NCBI RefSeq assembly: GCF_014982785.1
Contig: NZ_JADCKB010000001.1
Coordinates: forward strand, 186,001-250,000
From: Ructibacterium gallinarum
GTDB lineage: Bacteria; Bacillota; Clostridia; Monoglobales; Monoglobaceae
Reading direction: 5' to 3'
Length of the DNA stretch: 64,000 bases
Shown here: in pieces, positions 37,822 through 46,527 of the stretch
Layout: the number at the start of each line of letters is the position of its first letter
Position numbering within the stretch: position 1 is the stretch's first letter
Translations under genes and position numbers: made by a program
The notes under the pieces: generated by a model
What the model was told of the DNA's origin: nothing
Seen by the model: the letters and a program-made list of their open reading frames with translations, nothing else
Database searches by the model: none

Positions 37822-38440
37822 TCAAAAAGTGGACAAAGGAATGAGAAAAATAAGTAAGGCACAACCCAGGCATGCTCGGAGAACAAAAGTGCAACCTGAT
37901 TAGAAGTAAGCATGCCAAGTGAGCCACGAGGGCGTCCGGAATTGTAGACGCCCTCAATATATTCAAAAACAGGGAGCTGGAGCTCCTATAGAGAATGGTA
38001 TGTTCTATGGTTTATTGCTTCTTTCTTAAGATACTTAAAGAAACATTCACAGCAGGCATTATCAAAAGAAAAGCCCTTTTTAGAAAAGGATTGCACAACG
38101 TCCAGAGAATCCAGAAGCTGTCGGAAAGCAAAAGCAGTATACTGACTTCCCCGGTAGTCAGCATAAATATGCAGGATCAAAGAAGCAATGTGTTGATTCT
38201 CCTTTACACGGGGAGCAGAGGCGGTGGAGAAACGCTTATAGTAAGTACTTCTGTTAACCTGCAGAACCCGGCAAAGCATTTTTATGCTATGCTGGAACCG
38301 AAGCTTATGAACAGCGTCTAGTCGTTGTACGAATGTGGCGTAAAGATGGCAATCGCTTTTTTAAAATTGTTTGCAGCCATATGATCTCTCTTTTATTCTA
38401 TCATATATTCCGTCTTTGTATCTACTTTTTTAGCGTTGAT
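37815..38440 (-). mobile_element. Decayed IS3-family insertion sequence
   Basis: The ends carry imperfect inverted repeats (GTCAAAAAGTGGACA near 37823, and on the opposite strand TAAAAAAGTAGATAC near 38435). Between them lie a vestigial orfA start (MAANNFKKAIAIF, near 38379) and a broken orfB. The element interrupts the integrase remnant on its left and directly abuts the flavodoxin operon on its right. Confidence 0.75.
37880..38318 (-). pseudogene. IS3-family transposase orfB remnant
   Basis: The frame begins with the HTH_21-like part (CRVLQVNRSTYYKRF) and jumps after YADYRGSQYTAFAFRQLL into the C-terminal rve integrase part (SFSKKGFSFDNACCECFFKYLKKEAI). The middle third with the first catalytic Asp is therefore deleted. 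An in-frame TAG at 37986-37988 then interrupts the C-terminus, after which ELQLPVFEYIEGVYNSGRP is still readable. It is inactive. Confidence 0.85.
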
Positions 38441-38483
38441 CCTCCTTTTCTAATACCATATTGAGAAAACAAACTTTTTACTA

Positions 38484-40610
38484 TTATTCAGCATATCCAT
38501 TATTCTCAAGCCATGATTCAATCTGGCTGTCAGTGGTTGAATTCGTTCCGCGGAATCCTTCTGTAACTGTGCTGTCCGGGCACAATTCACGGATTTTAGA
38601 AAGACTGCCGCTGATGCCGGTAGAACCGCTGGTACAAAACGGCATAATAGTTTTGCCTGACAGGTCATAATTTTCAAGAAACGTTCTTACCGCCGGCGGA
38701 CACTGTCCCCACCAGATAGGATATCCCAATACAATTGTGTCGTATTGTTCTATATCAACCGAAAGCGGCTGAATCTGCGGACGTGCGTCCGTATCCAGCT
38801 CCTGATTCGCGCGGCAGTCAGAATCATTATAATTCAAATCTTCACTTGTATAAGGCTCTACCGGTATAATTTCAGCAATATCTCCATTTGTAACACCCTG
38901 CAGCTTTTCAGCCAGCGATTCCGTATTGCCTGTTGCGGAAAAATATACGATAAGTGTTTTGTTTTCTTCTGCTTCATTTTCATCCGCAGTGCTTTCCGGC
39001 TCTGTTATACTTTCCTCAGCAAGTGTGGTTTTTGTAATTGTTACTGTTTCGGTTTCCTGTGTCCAATCTACATTAAATTTAAAGCTTTCAGCAATAAAAC
39101 GTATCGGCAGCATTGTCCGGTCATTGATAATAGCCGGAGCTGTATCAAGCGTTACCGGTTCTTCGTTTAAATATGCCGTAGTGCTGTCTATTGTAAGGAC
39201 AATCGTATCCTGTTCGTAAGTTAATGTTACTTCACGAGTTTCATCATTCCATGCAACAGTACCTCCGATTTCTTCCACAATGGCGCGTACCGGAAGCAAT
39301 GTTCTGTCATTTACAATAACAGGAACAGTACCATCTGCATCAATACCTTTTTCTGCTCCGTTTATTGTCATTGTCGGATTTCCGATCTGCATTGTAATAG
39401 TAATACTTTCTGCATTTTCCAATGCTGAATTAACGGCATTTACTATATTGAGCGTTCTTGGGAAACCATTATATGGCGTACACAAATATATAGCCGCAAG
39501 CATCATATCCGCTGTATTTCCCGCTGATAAATTTTCTGCAACAACAACCGGAACGTCAGTTTCTCTTCCGCCCTCTGCGCCAAGCAGTATAAGATCAACA
39601 AGACTTTGCGCCTGTTCATTGTCTGATGTGACAGCCGCTGTCTGATCAATATAAGCGTTTACTGCATCAAGAACGATTTTTTGCATTTGCGCGTCCAGAT
39701 TTGCGTCTATATATCCGTCGGCATCATCGGTCTGATAATGTATCATTGTATCTGTTAGCTCCTGAGAATCAGTTGTGTATTCTTCTATATCGATCGCTTC
39801 TGCTGCTGTCGGTTCCACAACGCCCTCTGATGGTTCCTGTGTGCTTTCATTTATGGCTTTTAACGCTTCAACTGTCTTTTCCTCACCATTATATTCTTCA
39901 TTTACCAAAAGAGCAGCGCGGAGCATATCCTTTGAATGACCTACATTCAGATTTCCTGTTATATGCGACGCTACCTGGCTTAAACAAGTGCCGTTTGCAG
40001 CAATGGTGCAGAATGTGAGAAACTCTCTTGTGTTAAGAGATAAACCTGCGCGGTTATAGAAATCACCAAAGCATATTCCGGAAAGATACAAGGTCTGCAG
40101 TTTCTGACTTTGTGACATATCATCAGTGATGGTACCGATAGACGGTCCGAAAATATGTCTTTGAGCGGCTAATCCATCATCATAGCGTGTTTCCTCATCG
40201 GACGTTATACGGCTTTCTGACGGCAGTTCTATATCAAGAGCGGTAAGAGCCGCATCTGCTGCGTCCATTGCCTTTATTGCTCTTGTATATCCGCAGTATG
40301 GCGCAGATTGATAAATGGCTTCTTTTATCTGTACCGCAGTTAAACCGTCGCTGATTGATTTTTCTACAGCTTCGGCTATCTGGTCATAGTTTTGATTTGC
40401 CGTAAGAGTTACAAGGATTGACATATCCTGCAAAGCTACATCAAGATTTTCGTTTATAAATTCTTCTCGATCACCGTCTGTCATTTGCGTCAGCTCCTGT
40501 CTTATAATCGTTTCATCCGCCGAATAAAATTCATCACTTACTGCAAATACATTTGTAAGCGAACTTGCCGTAACTATGCCGGAAAGTAAAATAGATATTA
40601 GTTTTTTCAT
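38484..40610 (-). CDS. Secreted carboxymuconolactone-decarboxylase-like / CuAO-N-like / flavodoxin fusion protein
   Basis: The start is ATG 40610 (MKKLISILLSGIV), with AAGGAGG upstream. The 708-residue product has a Sec signal (1-23). Two clear CMD-like helical domains follow (about 45-130 with APYCGYTRAIKAMDAA; about 150-250 with LNTREFLTFCTIAANG and HITGNLNVGHS), then a third degenerate one (about 290-395 with CTPYNGFPRTLNIVNA). Next come a copper-amine-oxidase-N-like beta domain pair (about 410-535, NDRTLLPVRAIVEEIGG) and a C-terminal flavodoxin (about 555-708, FMN loop YFSATGNTES and GYPIWWGQCPP). It is the last gene of the MerR operon and no terminator follows, only the IS remnant. Exported flavodoxin fusions of this kind are unusual; the reaction is unknown, but thiol/peroxide or quinone-type redox is plausible. 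Confidence 0.8.
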   Translation of the reverse strand: MKKLISILLSGIVTASSLTNVFAVSDEFYSADETIIRQELTQMTDGDREEFINENLDVALQDMSILVTLTANQNYDQIAEAVEKSISDGLTAVQIKEAIYQSAPYCGYTRAIKAMDAADAALTALDIELPSESRITSDEETRYDDGLAAQRHIFGPSIGTITDDMSQSQKLQTLYLSGICFGDFYNRAGLSLNTREFLTFCTIAANGTCLSQVASHITGNLNVGHSKDMLRAALLVNEEYNGEEKTVEALKAINESTQEPSEGVVEPTAAEAIDIEEYTTDSQELTDTMIHYQTDDADGYIDANLDAQMQKIVLDAVNAYIDQTAAVTSDNEQAQSLVDLILLGAEGGRETDVPVVVAENLSAGNTADMMLAAIYLCTPYNGFPRTLNIVNAVNSALENAESITITMQIGNPTMTINGAEKGIDADGTVPVIVNDRTLLPVRAIVEEIGGTVAWNDETREVTLTYEQDTIVLTIDSTTAYLNEEPVTLDTAPAIINDRTMLPIRFIAESFKFNVDWTQETETVTITKTTLAEESITEPESTADENEAEENKTLIVYFSATGNTESLAEKLQGVTNGDIAEIIPVEPYTSEDLNYNDSDCRANQELDTDARPQIQPLSVDIEQYDTIVLGYPIWWGQCPPAVRTFLENYDLSGKTIMPFCTSGSTGISGSLSKIRELCPDSTVTEGFRGTNSTTDSQIESWLENNGYAE

Positions 40611-40629
40611 GTTAAAATCCTCCTTAGAT

Positions 40630-42417
40630 TTATTCAATCACTTCATTTGCCCTTAACCAATCTTCAATTTCCTCTCTGTCATAAGAAGAATAAGTAACTG
40701 CTAAGCCTTCTTTTATAACGCTGTCCGGCTCAAGCTTTGCAATCATGCTGATGCCTTGCCCGAAACGTCCTCCGCCCATAGAGCAGAAAGGAATGATTGT
40801 TTTTCCAGACAAGTCATAATGATCTAAAAAGCTGCTGACAGGAGCGGGTATGGATGCCCACCAGTTACAATAGCCGAGTAAGATGGTATCATATTGATTA
40901 ATATCAAGACCGGCATCTTCAAGATATGTTTTTAGGTTCGGCAGCTCACCGCTGCGAAGCTCGTCAAGAGCCTCTCCGTACAGAGCTGTTCCGTTATGCG
41001 ATGAAGAATAAGGCGTTTCTCGTTCGATCCTGAATATATCGGCTCCCGATATGTCAGCAATAATTTTTGCAAGCCCGTCTGTATTGCCTGTCTGCGAGAA
41101 GTAGGCAATTAAGGTTTTTCCTGTTGACTGTTCAGCGCTTACGCCATAAACACTTTTAACTTCTCCCGTTGAACCGTCTGCGTTTCTTGCAACCCTCATA
41201 CCGATGCTGTAAAGTGGAACATCTGCCGGATAAGCGCTGCGATAGGCTGAACGAATGTGTTTCGGAAAATCGTTCCATCCGCCTCCGCGCGCTACTTTAT
41301 AGCTCCCGCTTTCAGGACCGGTAGGATTTTCAGCCGCGTTTGTATCGTATTCTCCATACCAATCCCAAACCCATTCGGCAACATTTCCATGCATATTGTA
41401 CAGTCCGAAATGATTGGCGTTATAGCTGTCAACATCAACCGTTTTTCCCAAATATCCGTTTACCCAGCTTCCGCTGGCGTCGTTGTTATAACCGTAAGCA
41501 TTGTAGCAATTCGCGTCTTCGTCGTAAACGTAGTCACCAAAGGAGAATGGTGTTTGGGTATTTGCACGACACGCATATTCCCACTCTGCTTCTGTGGGAA
41601 GTCTGTATCCATTTGCGCTTTTGTCCCAGGAAACAGTCTGCCCGTCAATAGTATAGACCGGATCAAGTCCGTATTTTTCACTTAAAGCATTGCAAAAACA
41701 AATCGCATCATACCATGTAATATTTTCTACAGGTAAATTTTCTCCAACGTTTTCACTTGGATTGCTGCCCATGATTTCCTGATATTCTTTCTGTGTCAGT
41801 TCTGTTTTGGCTAAATAAAAGCTGTCAACACTCACTGTATGTTCCTTTTCATCTGACACGCGCTCTGCTTCGGAAGGATCGCTTCCCATATTAAATGTGC
41901 CTCCGCTAATCAGTAACATATTATCATCCTCTATCTGTTCCGGCTTTGTATTATCTTCTTTTATTATAGTGATCGTTTGCGTTTCTCCTGCCCATTCCAC
42001 GTCAAAATGAAATCCTTCCGCTATAAACCGGATAGGCAGCATAGTGCGGTCATTTATAGATACCGGAACCACATCAAGTGTTTGCGCCTCATCATTCAGA
42101 TACGCTGTACTGCTGTTGAGCGTCAAACGAATCTCATCATCACCATAAGTCAATGTCGCCGTTTGAGTCGCTTCGTCCCAGGCAACCGTTCCGCCTATTT
42201 CCTCTACAATTGCCCTTACAGGAACCAATGTTCTGTCGTCTGTAATGATAGGGACTGTTCCCCTGCCCGGGTCAATTTCTTTTTCTGTGCCGTTAGCGAT
42301 CATCATGGGATTATTGATCTGTAAAATAATTTCCTCAGTATCTGCCGCGTATCCAGGCGTCAGTTGTGCTAACAAAACCATACAGACGGTTAAAAACAAT
42401 GATATTGTTTTTTTCAT
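40630..42417 (-). CDS. Secreted CuAO-N-like / SUMF1-like / flavodoxin fusion protein
   Basis: This 595-residue protein has a signal peptide ending near GYAAD (about residue 25). A copper-amine-oxidase-N-like repeat pair follows (about 30-155). Next is a formylglycine-generating-enzyme-like domain (about 170-425, with GGTFNMGSDPSEAER, GYRLPTEAEWEYACRA, NMHGNVAEWVWDWYGE and ARGGGWNDF). A flavodoxin closes the protein (about 440-595, YFSQTGNTDGLAK and GYCNWWASIPAPVSSF). The SUMF1-like part lacks the active-site Cys pair of true FGE (the region reads SAYRSAYPADVPL), so sulfatase activation is unlikely. It may be a binding or scaffold fold. It is preceded by AAGGAGG and lies 19 bases from the next gene. 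Confidence 0.8.
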   Translation of the reverse strand: MKKTISLFLTVCMVLLAQLTPGYAADTEEIILQINNPMMIANGTEKEIDPGRGTVPIITDDRTLVPVRAIVEEIGGTVAWDEATQTATLTYGDDEIRLTLNSSTAYLNDEAQTLDVVPVSINDRTMLPIRFIAEGFHFDVEWAGETQTITIIKEDNTKPEQIEDDNMLLISGGTFNMGSDPSEAERVSDEKEHTVSVDSFYLAKTELTQKEYQEIMGSNPSENVGENLPVENITWYDAICFCNALSEKYGLDPVYTIDGQTVSWDKSANGYRLPTEAEWEYACRANTQTPFSFGDYVYDEDANCYNAYGYNNDASGSWVNGYLGKTVDVDSYNANHFGLYNMHGNVAEWVWDWYGEYDTNAAENPTGPESGSYKVARGGGWNDFPKHIRSAYRSAYPADVPLYSIGMRVARNADGSTGEVKSVYGVSAEQSTGKTLIAYFSQTGNTDGLAKIIADISGADIFRIERETPYSSSHNGTALYGEALDELRSGELPNLKTYLEDAGLDINQYDTILLGYCNWWASIPAPVSSFLDHYDLSGKTIIPFCSMGGGRFGQGISMIAKLEPDSVIKEGLAVTYSSYDREEIEDWLRANEVIE

Positions 42418-42447
42418 TTGCTTATCCTCCTTATCTTTTCTATATTT

Positions 42448-42921
42448 TTAAATAACAACATTTAACCAGTTTGCTATTTCCGCATCAGAAACATGATTCA
42501 GTATTCTTCCGGGTTTCCAGTTTGCGTCTTTGCAAAGTCGCTTTAACACATCAGCGGTTTTTCCCATACCACTGCCTCCGGAAGTAGCGAAAGGGATCAG
42601 CGTTTTCCCTGAAAAGTCGTAACTTTCCAAAAAAGTGTTGATAATGGTCGGCGCTACATACCACCAAATCGGAAACCCAATAAATACGGTGTCGTATTCT
42701 TCCATATTGGATACTGTTTCTGCAATCTCAGGCCGGGAATCCGGATTATTCATCTCAACCGAACTGCGGCTTTTTTTGTTTGTCCAGTCAAGGTCAGAGG
42801 GGGTATAGGCAACTGCGGGCTTTATTTCAAATAAATCCGCATTTGCCGCACTTGCTAACCGTTTTGCGGTGTTTTTTGTGGTTCCGCTTGCAGAAAAATA
42901 TGCAACTAATATTTTATTCAT
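42448..42921 (-). CDS. Flavodoxin, cytoplasmic
   Basis: Small FMN electron carrier without signal peptide, the only cytosolic one of this cluster. The start is ATG 42921 ([15 protein letters not shown]), with TGGAGG upstream; the longer frame lies in the cupin gene. The 157-residue product has the phosphate loop [12 protein letters not shown], the isoalloxazine Trp region [11 protein letters not shown], and [11 protein letters not shown]. It overlaps the cupin gene by eight bases. Confidence 0.88.
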   Translation of the reverse strand: MNKILVAYFSASGTTKNTAKRLASAANADLFEIKPAVAYTPSDLDWTNKKSRSSVEMNNPDSRPEIAETVSNMEEYDTVFIGFPIWWYVAPTIINTFLESYDFSGKTLIPFATSGGSGMGKTADVLKRLCKDANWKPGRILNHVSDAEIANWLNVVI

Positions 42922-43405
42922 TTTCATTTTCCTCCAATTTGTTATATTTTTCATCGCTTACGGGTTCACACCACTCATTGGAAGTGCTTTCTCCGGGAAC
43001 CTCTATCGCGATATGTGAAAACCAGCTGTCTTTTTTTGCCCCGTGCCAGTGCTTTATTTCAGGCGGGATGGTAATTACCATTCCGGCATGAAGAGAAACG
43101 GGCTTTTTATTTTCTTCCTGATACCAGCCTTCGCCGGCAGTGCAGATTAGAATCTGTCCGCCGCCTTTTTTTGCATGGTGAATATGCCAGTTATTGCGGC
43201 AGCCAGGTTCAAAGGTTACGTTTGCAAGAAAAACCGAGGTTTCCTTTGGATTGGTTAAAGGATTCAGATAAGAATTACCAACAAAATATTTTGCGTATGC
43301 TTCGTTTAAATCACCTTTTCCAAATATATTTTCTTTTTCAAATTCCTTAAAAGACAAATGTTTTATACCATTTTCTGCCTTTCTATTTAATATTGTTCTT
43401 CTCAA
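42914..43405 (-). CDS. Cupin-domain protein
   Basis: This 163-residue single cupin has the first metal motif [23 protein letters not shown] (His pair and Gln/Glu) and the second motif [18 protein letters not shown]. Such cupins are often fused to, or next to, carboxymuconolactone-decarboxylase proteins; here the CMD partner is the exported fusion at 38.5-40.6 kb. No ATG fits. The frame opens at TTG 43405, overlapping the end of the upstream gene, so the start is uncertain. No signal peptide is visible. Confidence 0.82.
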   Translation of the reverse strand: MRRTILNRKAENGIKHLSFKEFEKENIFGKGDLNEAYAKYFVGNSYLNPLTNPKETSVFLANVTFEPGCRNNWHIHHAKKGGGQILICTAGEGWYQEENKKPVSLHAGMVITIPPEIKHWHGAKKDSWFSHIAIEVPGESTSNEWCEPVSDEKYNKLEENENE

Positions 43406-44828
43406 GCCAGTCTGTAATATCTTCCGAAAGCTGAGAACCTCCGGAATAGTGAATTGACAGCGCTTCTCCCATTACAGCATTGGGGACCAGTTTGGATATT
43501 GCGGTTAAGCTTTGTCCGAAACGTCCGCCGCCATGTGAACAAAATGGGATAATCGTCTTACCCGTAAAATCATATTCTTCAAGGAAAGATGCAACAGGCA
43601 TTGGTATTGATGCCCACCAGTTCGGGTATCCGAGCATAACGGTGTCATACTCATCCATATTTTCCACATGACTTGCAAGCTCCGGTCGTGCTTGCTCATT
43701 TTGATCCTGCTGTGCCTGGTCCAGGACGGTGTTGTAATCGCTGGAATATGGATTTACCATTGTGATTTCAAACAAATCCGCTCCGGTCTGACGCTGAATC
43801 TCTTCGGCAGCACCTTTTGTATTACCGCTCCAGGAGAAATAGGCGATAAGCATTTTTCCTCCATCACTGCCGCCGGGAACCTGGGTGGAAGTACCGGATA
43901 TACTTCCGGCTCCTGCCGCCGCATTCAGAACCAAACGGATACCGATATTAAAGCTTGCTTTGGTTTGTTCCATTGTAGCTCTGTAGGCTGAACGCATATT
44001 CTTGGCAAAGTCATTCCATCCGCCGCCGCGATAAACCCTTAGCGTTCCCGATTCAGGCCCATAAGGATCGGTTTGTGCATCTTTGGGATATTCTCCGTAA
44101 TAATCCCAAACCCATTCTGATACGTTTCCGTGCATATTGTAAAGTCCATAAGGATTTTCAGAAAAGCTGTCCACTGCTACTGTTGTTTGGCGGTATTCTC
44201 CCGGCTGTACTTGTAAATTGCCTTGAGAAAAATAGTTATCTTCTATTTCATACGGATAATGTCCGTAATAATTTGCATCGTCTGCACTTGGTGAATTTTC
44301 CATGTAAAACGGGGTAGAGGTGCCAGCACGGCAAGCATACTCCCATTCAGCTTCGGTAGGCAGTCGGTATCCGTTTGCGCTTCTATCCCATGAAACAGTC
44401 TGACCATCCACTGTATAAGCCGGCGTTAAGCCTTCTTTTTCGCTTTGGGCATTGCAATAAATAATAGCGTCCATCCATGAAATTGTTTCAACTGGCAAAT
44501 CCTCACCTTGAAAATTACTTGGATTTGTCCCCATAATTTCTTCGTATTCTTTTTGTGTCAGCTCATATTTGCTCATATAGAAGTCACTTACCGTTACTTC
44601 GTGTAATGTTTCATCTTCACTGCGCCATGCTTCAGATTCCGGACTGCCCATTTGAAATGATCCGCCTTTTATGAGAACAAAATCATCTGAAATATTTCTG
44701 CTGTCTTGATTTGTAACCATATCAGCTGTTTGATTTGCGGGGTCTCCATCCGGAGCTTGCTCTGTGCCGCACGCGGCAAGCACAAATATAAGAAGCAGGG
44801 ATAACATGAAAGATATATATTTTTTCAT
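43383..44828 (-). CDS. SUMF1-like / flavodoxin fusion lipoprotein
   Basis: The start is ATG 44828 (MKKYISFMLSLLL), with TAGGAGG upstream. The 481-residue protein has a lipobox LAAC (Cys20), so it is tethered to the outer membrane face. Residues about 50-300 are a SUMF1/FGE-like domain (GGSFQMGSPESEAW, GYRLPTEAEWEYACRAG, NMHGNVSEWVWDYYGE, RGGGWNDF). The catalytic Cys pair is missing (SAYRATMEQTKAS). Residues about 320-481 are a flavodoxin (YFSWSGNTKGAAE, GYPNWWASIPMPVASF). It resembles the 40.6-42.4 kb gene without the N-terminal domain, so the two are probable duplicates. Confidence 0.82.
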   Translation of the reverse strand: MKKYISFMLSLLLIFVLAACGTEQAPDGDPANQTADMVTNQDSRNISDDFVLIKGGSFQMGSPESEAWRSEDETLHEVTVSDFYMSKYELTQKEYEEIMGTNPSNFQGEDLPVETISWMDAIIYCNAQSEKEGLTPAYTVDGQTVSWDRSANGYRLPTEAEWEYACRAGTSTPFYMENSPSADDANYYGHYPYEIEDNYFSQGNLQVQPGEYRQTTVAVDSFSENPYGLYNMHGNVSEWVWDYYGEYPKDAQTDPYGPESGTLRVYRGGGWNDFAKNMRSAYRATMEQTKASFNIGIRLVLNAAAGAGSISGTSTQVPGGSDGGKMLIAYFSWSGNTKGAAEEIQRQTGADLFEITMVNPYSSDYNTVLDQAQQDQNEQARPELASHVENMDEYDTVMLGYPNWWASIPMPVASFLEEYDFTGKTIIPFCSHGGGRFGQSLTAISKLVPNAVMGEALSIHYSGGSQLSEDITDWLEKNNIK

Positions 44829-44839
44829 GAAACAACCTC

Positions 44840-45478
44840 CTAATTTGCAGTTTCGATATTCTCTAACCATTCACTGACAGCGCTGTCAGGATTTGAAGCT
44901 GATCCGCCGCCAATGTGAAGCCCCTGAGTTACATCGGCGTTTGGCTCAAGTTCTTTTATTTCATTTACAGTATTTGATAATCCGCTGCCTCCACTTGTGC
45001 AGAATGGGGCTACCGTTTTACCGGAGAGATCATAGTTATCAAAAAATGTATAAAGAATCATAGGCATATCTCCCCACCAGTTGGGATACCCAACATAGAT
45101 AACATCATAATCTGCAATATTTTCAATGCTCTCTGAAATAACAGGCCGTGCATTTTGTTGTTGTTCTTCTTGTGCAATATCTAATACAGTATTGTAATCA
45201 TCACTATACGGTTCGCTCGGAACAATTTCAAAAATATCAGAATCTGTTTGAGATTGAATTGATTTCGCTACATTTTCCGTATTCCCTGACCATGAAAAGT
45301 AGACAACCAAAGATTTTGCATCTTCTGCAGGTTCGATTGCATTTTCTCCTGATACCTCTAAAGATGTGTTATCAGCCGGCGTCAAAGAAGGTTCTGTATT
45401 TGGCGCATTGTCATTACCGCATGATGCTAATGACATAAGACCAATGATCATTATCATGGATAAAAAGATTTTTTTCAT
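44840..45478 (-). CDS. Flavodoxin lipoprotein
   Basis: The start is ATG 45478 (MKKIFLSMIMIIG), with GAAAGGAG upstream. The 212-residue protein has a lipobox LASC (Cys20), a Glu/Pro/Asn-rich spacer (about 22-58) and a single flavodoxin domain (about 60-212) with YFSWSGNTENVAK, GYPNWWGDMPMIL and PFCTSGGSGLS. It lies 12 bases before the SUMF1-flavodoxin gene. An extracytoplasmic flavodoxin implies a membrane or soluble electron donor outside the cytosol. Confidence 0.86.
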   Translation of the reverse strand: MKKIFLSMIMIIGLMSLASCGNDNAPNTEPSLTPADNTSLEVSGENAIEPAEDAKSLVVYFSWSGNTENVAKSIQSQTDSDIFEIVPSEPYSDDYNTVLDIAQEEQQQNARPVISESIENIADYDVIYVGYPNWWGDMPMILYTFFDNYDLSGKTVAPFCTSGGSGLSNTVNEIKELEPNADVTQGLHIGGGSASNPDSAVSEWLENIETAN

Positions 45479-45504
45479 AATAGAGACTCCTTTCAATATT
45501 CTTT

Positions 45505-46047
45505 TTAGTCTTTCATCTGCATACAGTTTCCTATAATTTCTCCTGTACGGAGATACTGATATGTTGGCATTTCAAACAAAACCGGCTTTAATATATCATA
45601 GCTTATTCTATCATTCTCATCTAAGACAGAATCCTCTGCATGAACAGCAACGATTTTGCAAATAAAACTCTCAAAGCCGGGTGTTTTATAAATGTCATCA
45701 ACCATGCACTCCATTACAATTGGTGAATCTTCAATGATTGGTACTCCGGTTTCCGATAATTGGTATTCGAAAACAGAGGATTTATCTACTTTAGCACCGC
45801 TTACAGTTCCAACATAGTCCGCTTTTTTAAGCATTGCCTCACTAACAATATTCACGCTTAATGCATTTGTATCGTGAATTCCCTTGTTTGTATAGTGAGT
45901 ATCGCAAAGACTTATCATAATTCTGTCATGTCCGATAATTCCAAGATGTCCTACCAAAGCATAATTTGGTTTTCCTTTTACCATTGTACCGACCACAACA
46001 AGAGGTGTCGGATAAAGCGCTAACTTTGTTCCTAAATTCTTTTTCAT
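45505..46047 (-). CDS. Flavin reductase-like (FMN-binding split-barrel) protein
   Basis: This 180-residue cytosolic protein of the flavin reductase / flavoredoxin fold has YPTPLVVVGTMVKGKPNYALVGHLGIIG as FMN-binding strand, HYTNKGIHDTNALSVNI, and a late ICKIVAVHAEDSVLDENDRI strand. Relatives reduce free FMN with NAD(P)H or transfer electrons. It could feed reduced flavin to the flavodoxins downstream. It is the second gene of the operon, 24 bases after the MerR gene, with AAGGAGG. Confidence 0.87.
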   Translation of the reverse strand: MKKNLGTKLALYPTPLVVVGTMVKGKPNYALVGHLGIIGHDRIMISLCDTHYTNKGIHDTNALSVNIVSEAMLKKADYVGTVSGAKVDKSSVFEYQLSETGVPIIEDSPIVMECMVDDIYKTPGFESFICKIVAVHAEDSVLDENDRISYDILKPVLFEMPTYQYLRTGEIIGNCMQMKD

Positions 46048-46070
46048 TTTGATTCCTCCTTGTAATTTGT

Positions 46071-46424
46071 TTACTTTTGACTATTCCTTTGCATTTCAAA
46101 TCGAAGATAATCCAATCGATCTAACTGTTTCTCTTTAAAGTGAATTTCATCAAGAGTGCCGTTCCTTTTTTTGTTAAGCATTTCTATTCGTTCTTTTTGC
46201 GTGGAATTTTCCTCCAAAAGCAAACGCATATATTTTTCTACTTCCTCATTCGTAAAGCCAATATCATGAAGTGTCATAATCGTACTCAATCGTTCTATGT
46301 CACTTTTATCATACTGCCAGGAACCCATTACTTTTTTTACTTCACCACACAAGCCCCAGCTCTCATATTCCTTCAGAATTTTAATTGGAATATTATATTT
46401 CTTGCTTGCTTCATTAATTGTCAT
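46071..46424 (-). CDS. MerR-family regulator
   Basis: The start is taken at ATG 46424 (MTINEASKKYNIPIKILKEYESWGL), with AAGGAAG upstream; a longer frame begins seven codons earlier. The 117-residue product has the winged-helix region (about 1-70) and a coiled-coil C-terminus (EENSTQKERIEMLNKKRNG...). It is the first gene of the flavodoxin operon and probably its regulator. A perfect 13-base dyad (46454-46486) lies next to the promoter as candidate operator. The effector is unknown. Confidence 0.85.
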   Translation of the reverse strand: MTINEASKKYNIPIKILKEYESWGLCGEVKKVMGSWQYDKSDIERLSTIMTLHDIGFTNEEVEKYMRLLLEENSTQKERIEMLNKKRNGTLDEIHFKEKQLDRLDYLRFEMQRNSQK

Positions 46425-46453
46425 TTCAAACTTCCTTTCCGACATAAATAAAA

Positions 46454-46486
46454 AATAAAGGTATCCGCTGTTAGGATACCTTTATT
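46454..46486. promoter_or_regulatory. 13-base inverted repeat: MerR operator or lysR terminator
   Basis: AATAAAGGTATCC and GGATACCTTTATT form a perfect dyad with a seven-base centre. It directly follows the promoter -10 element of the MerR operon and is followed by a T-rich stretch on the minus strand, so it may be an operator, a terminator for lysR, or both. Confidence 0.65.
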
Positions 46487-46527
46487 ATACAATCTTTTTT
46501 CTGTTATGTCCAATACTTATAATTTAT
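46484..46527 (-). promoter_or_regulatory. Promoter of the MerR-flavodoxin operon with a shared upstream element
   Basis: TTGGAC (46513-46508) and TATAAT (46489-46484) are 18 bases apart on the minus strand. The 22 bases 46506-46527 recur identically at 52605-52626 in front of the alcohol dehydrogenase operon, with the same promoter geometry. The element overlaps the end of lysR. Confidence 0.75.
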
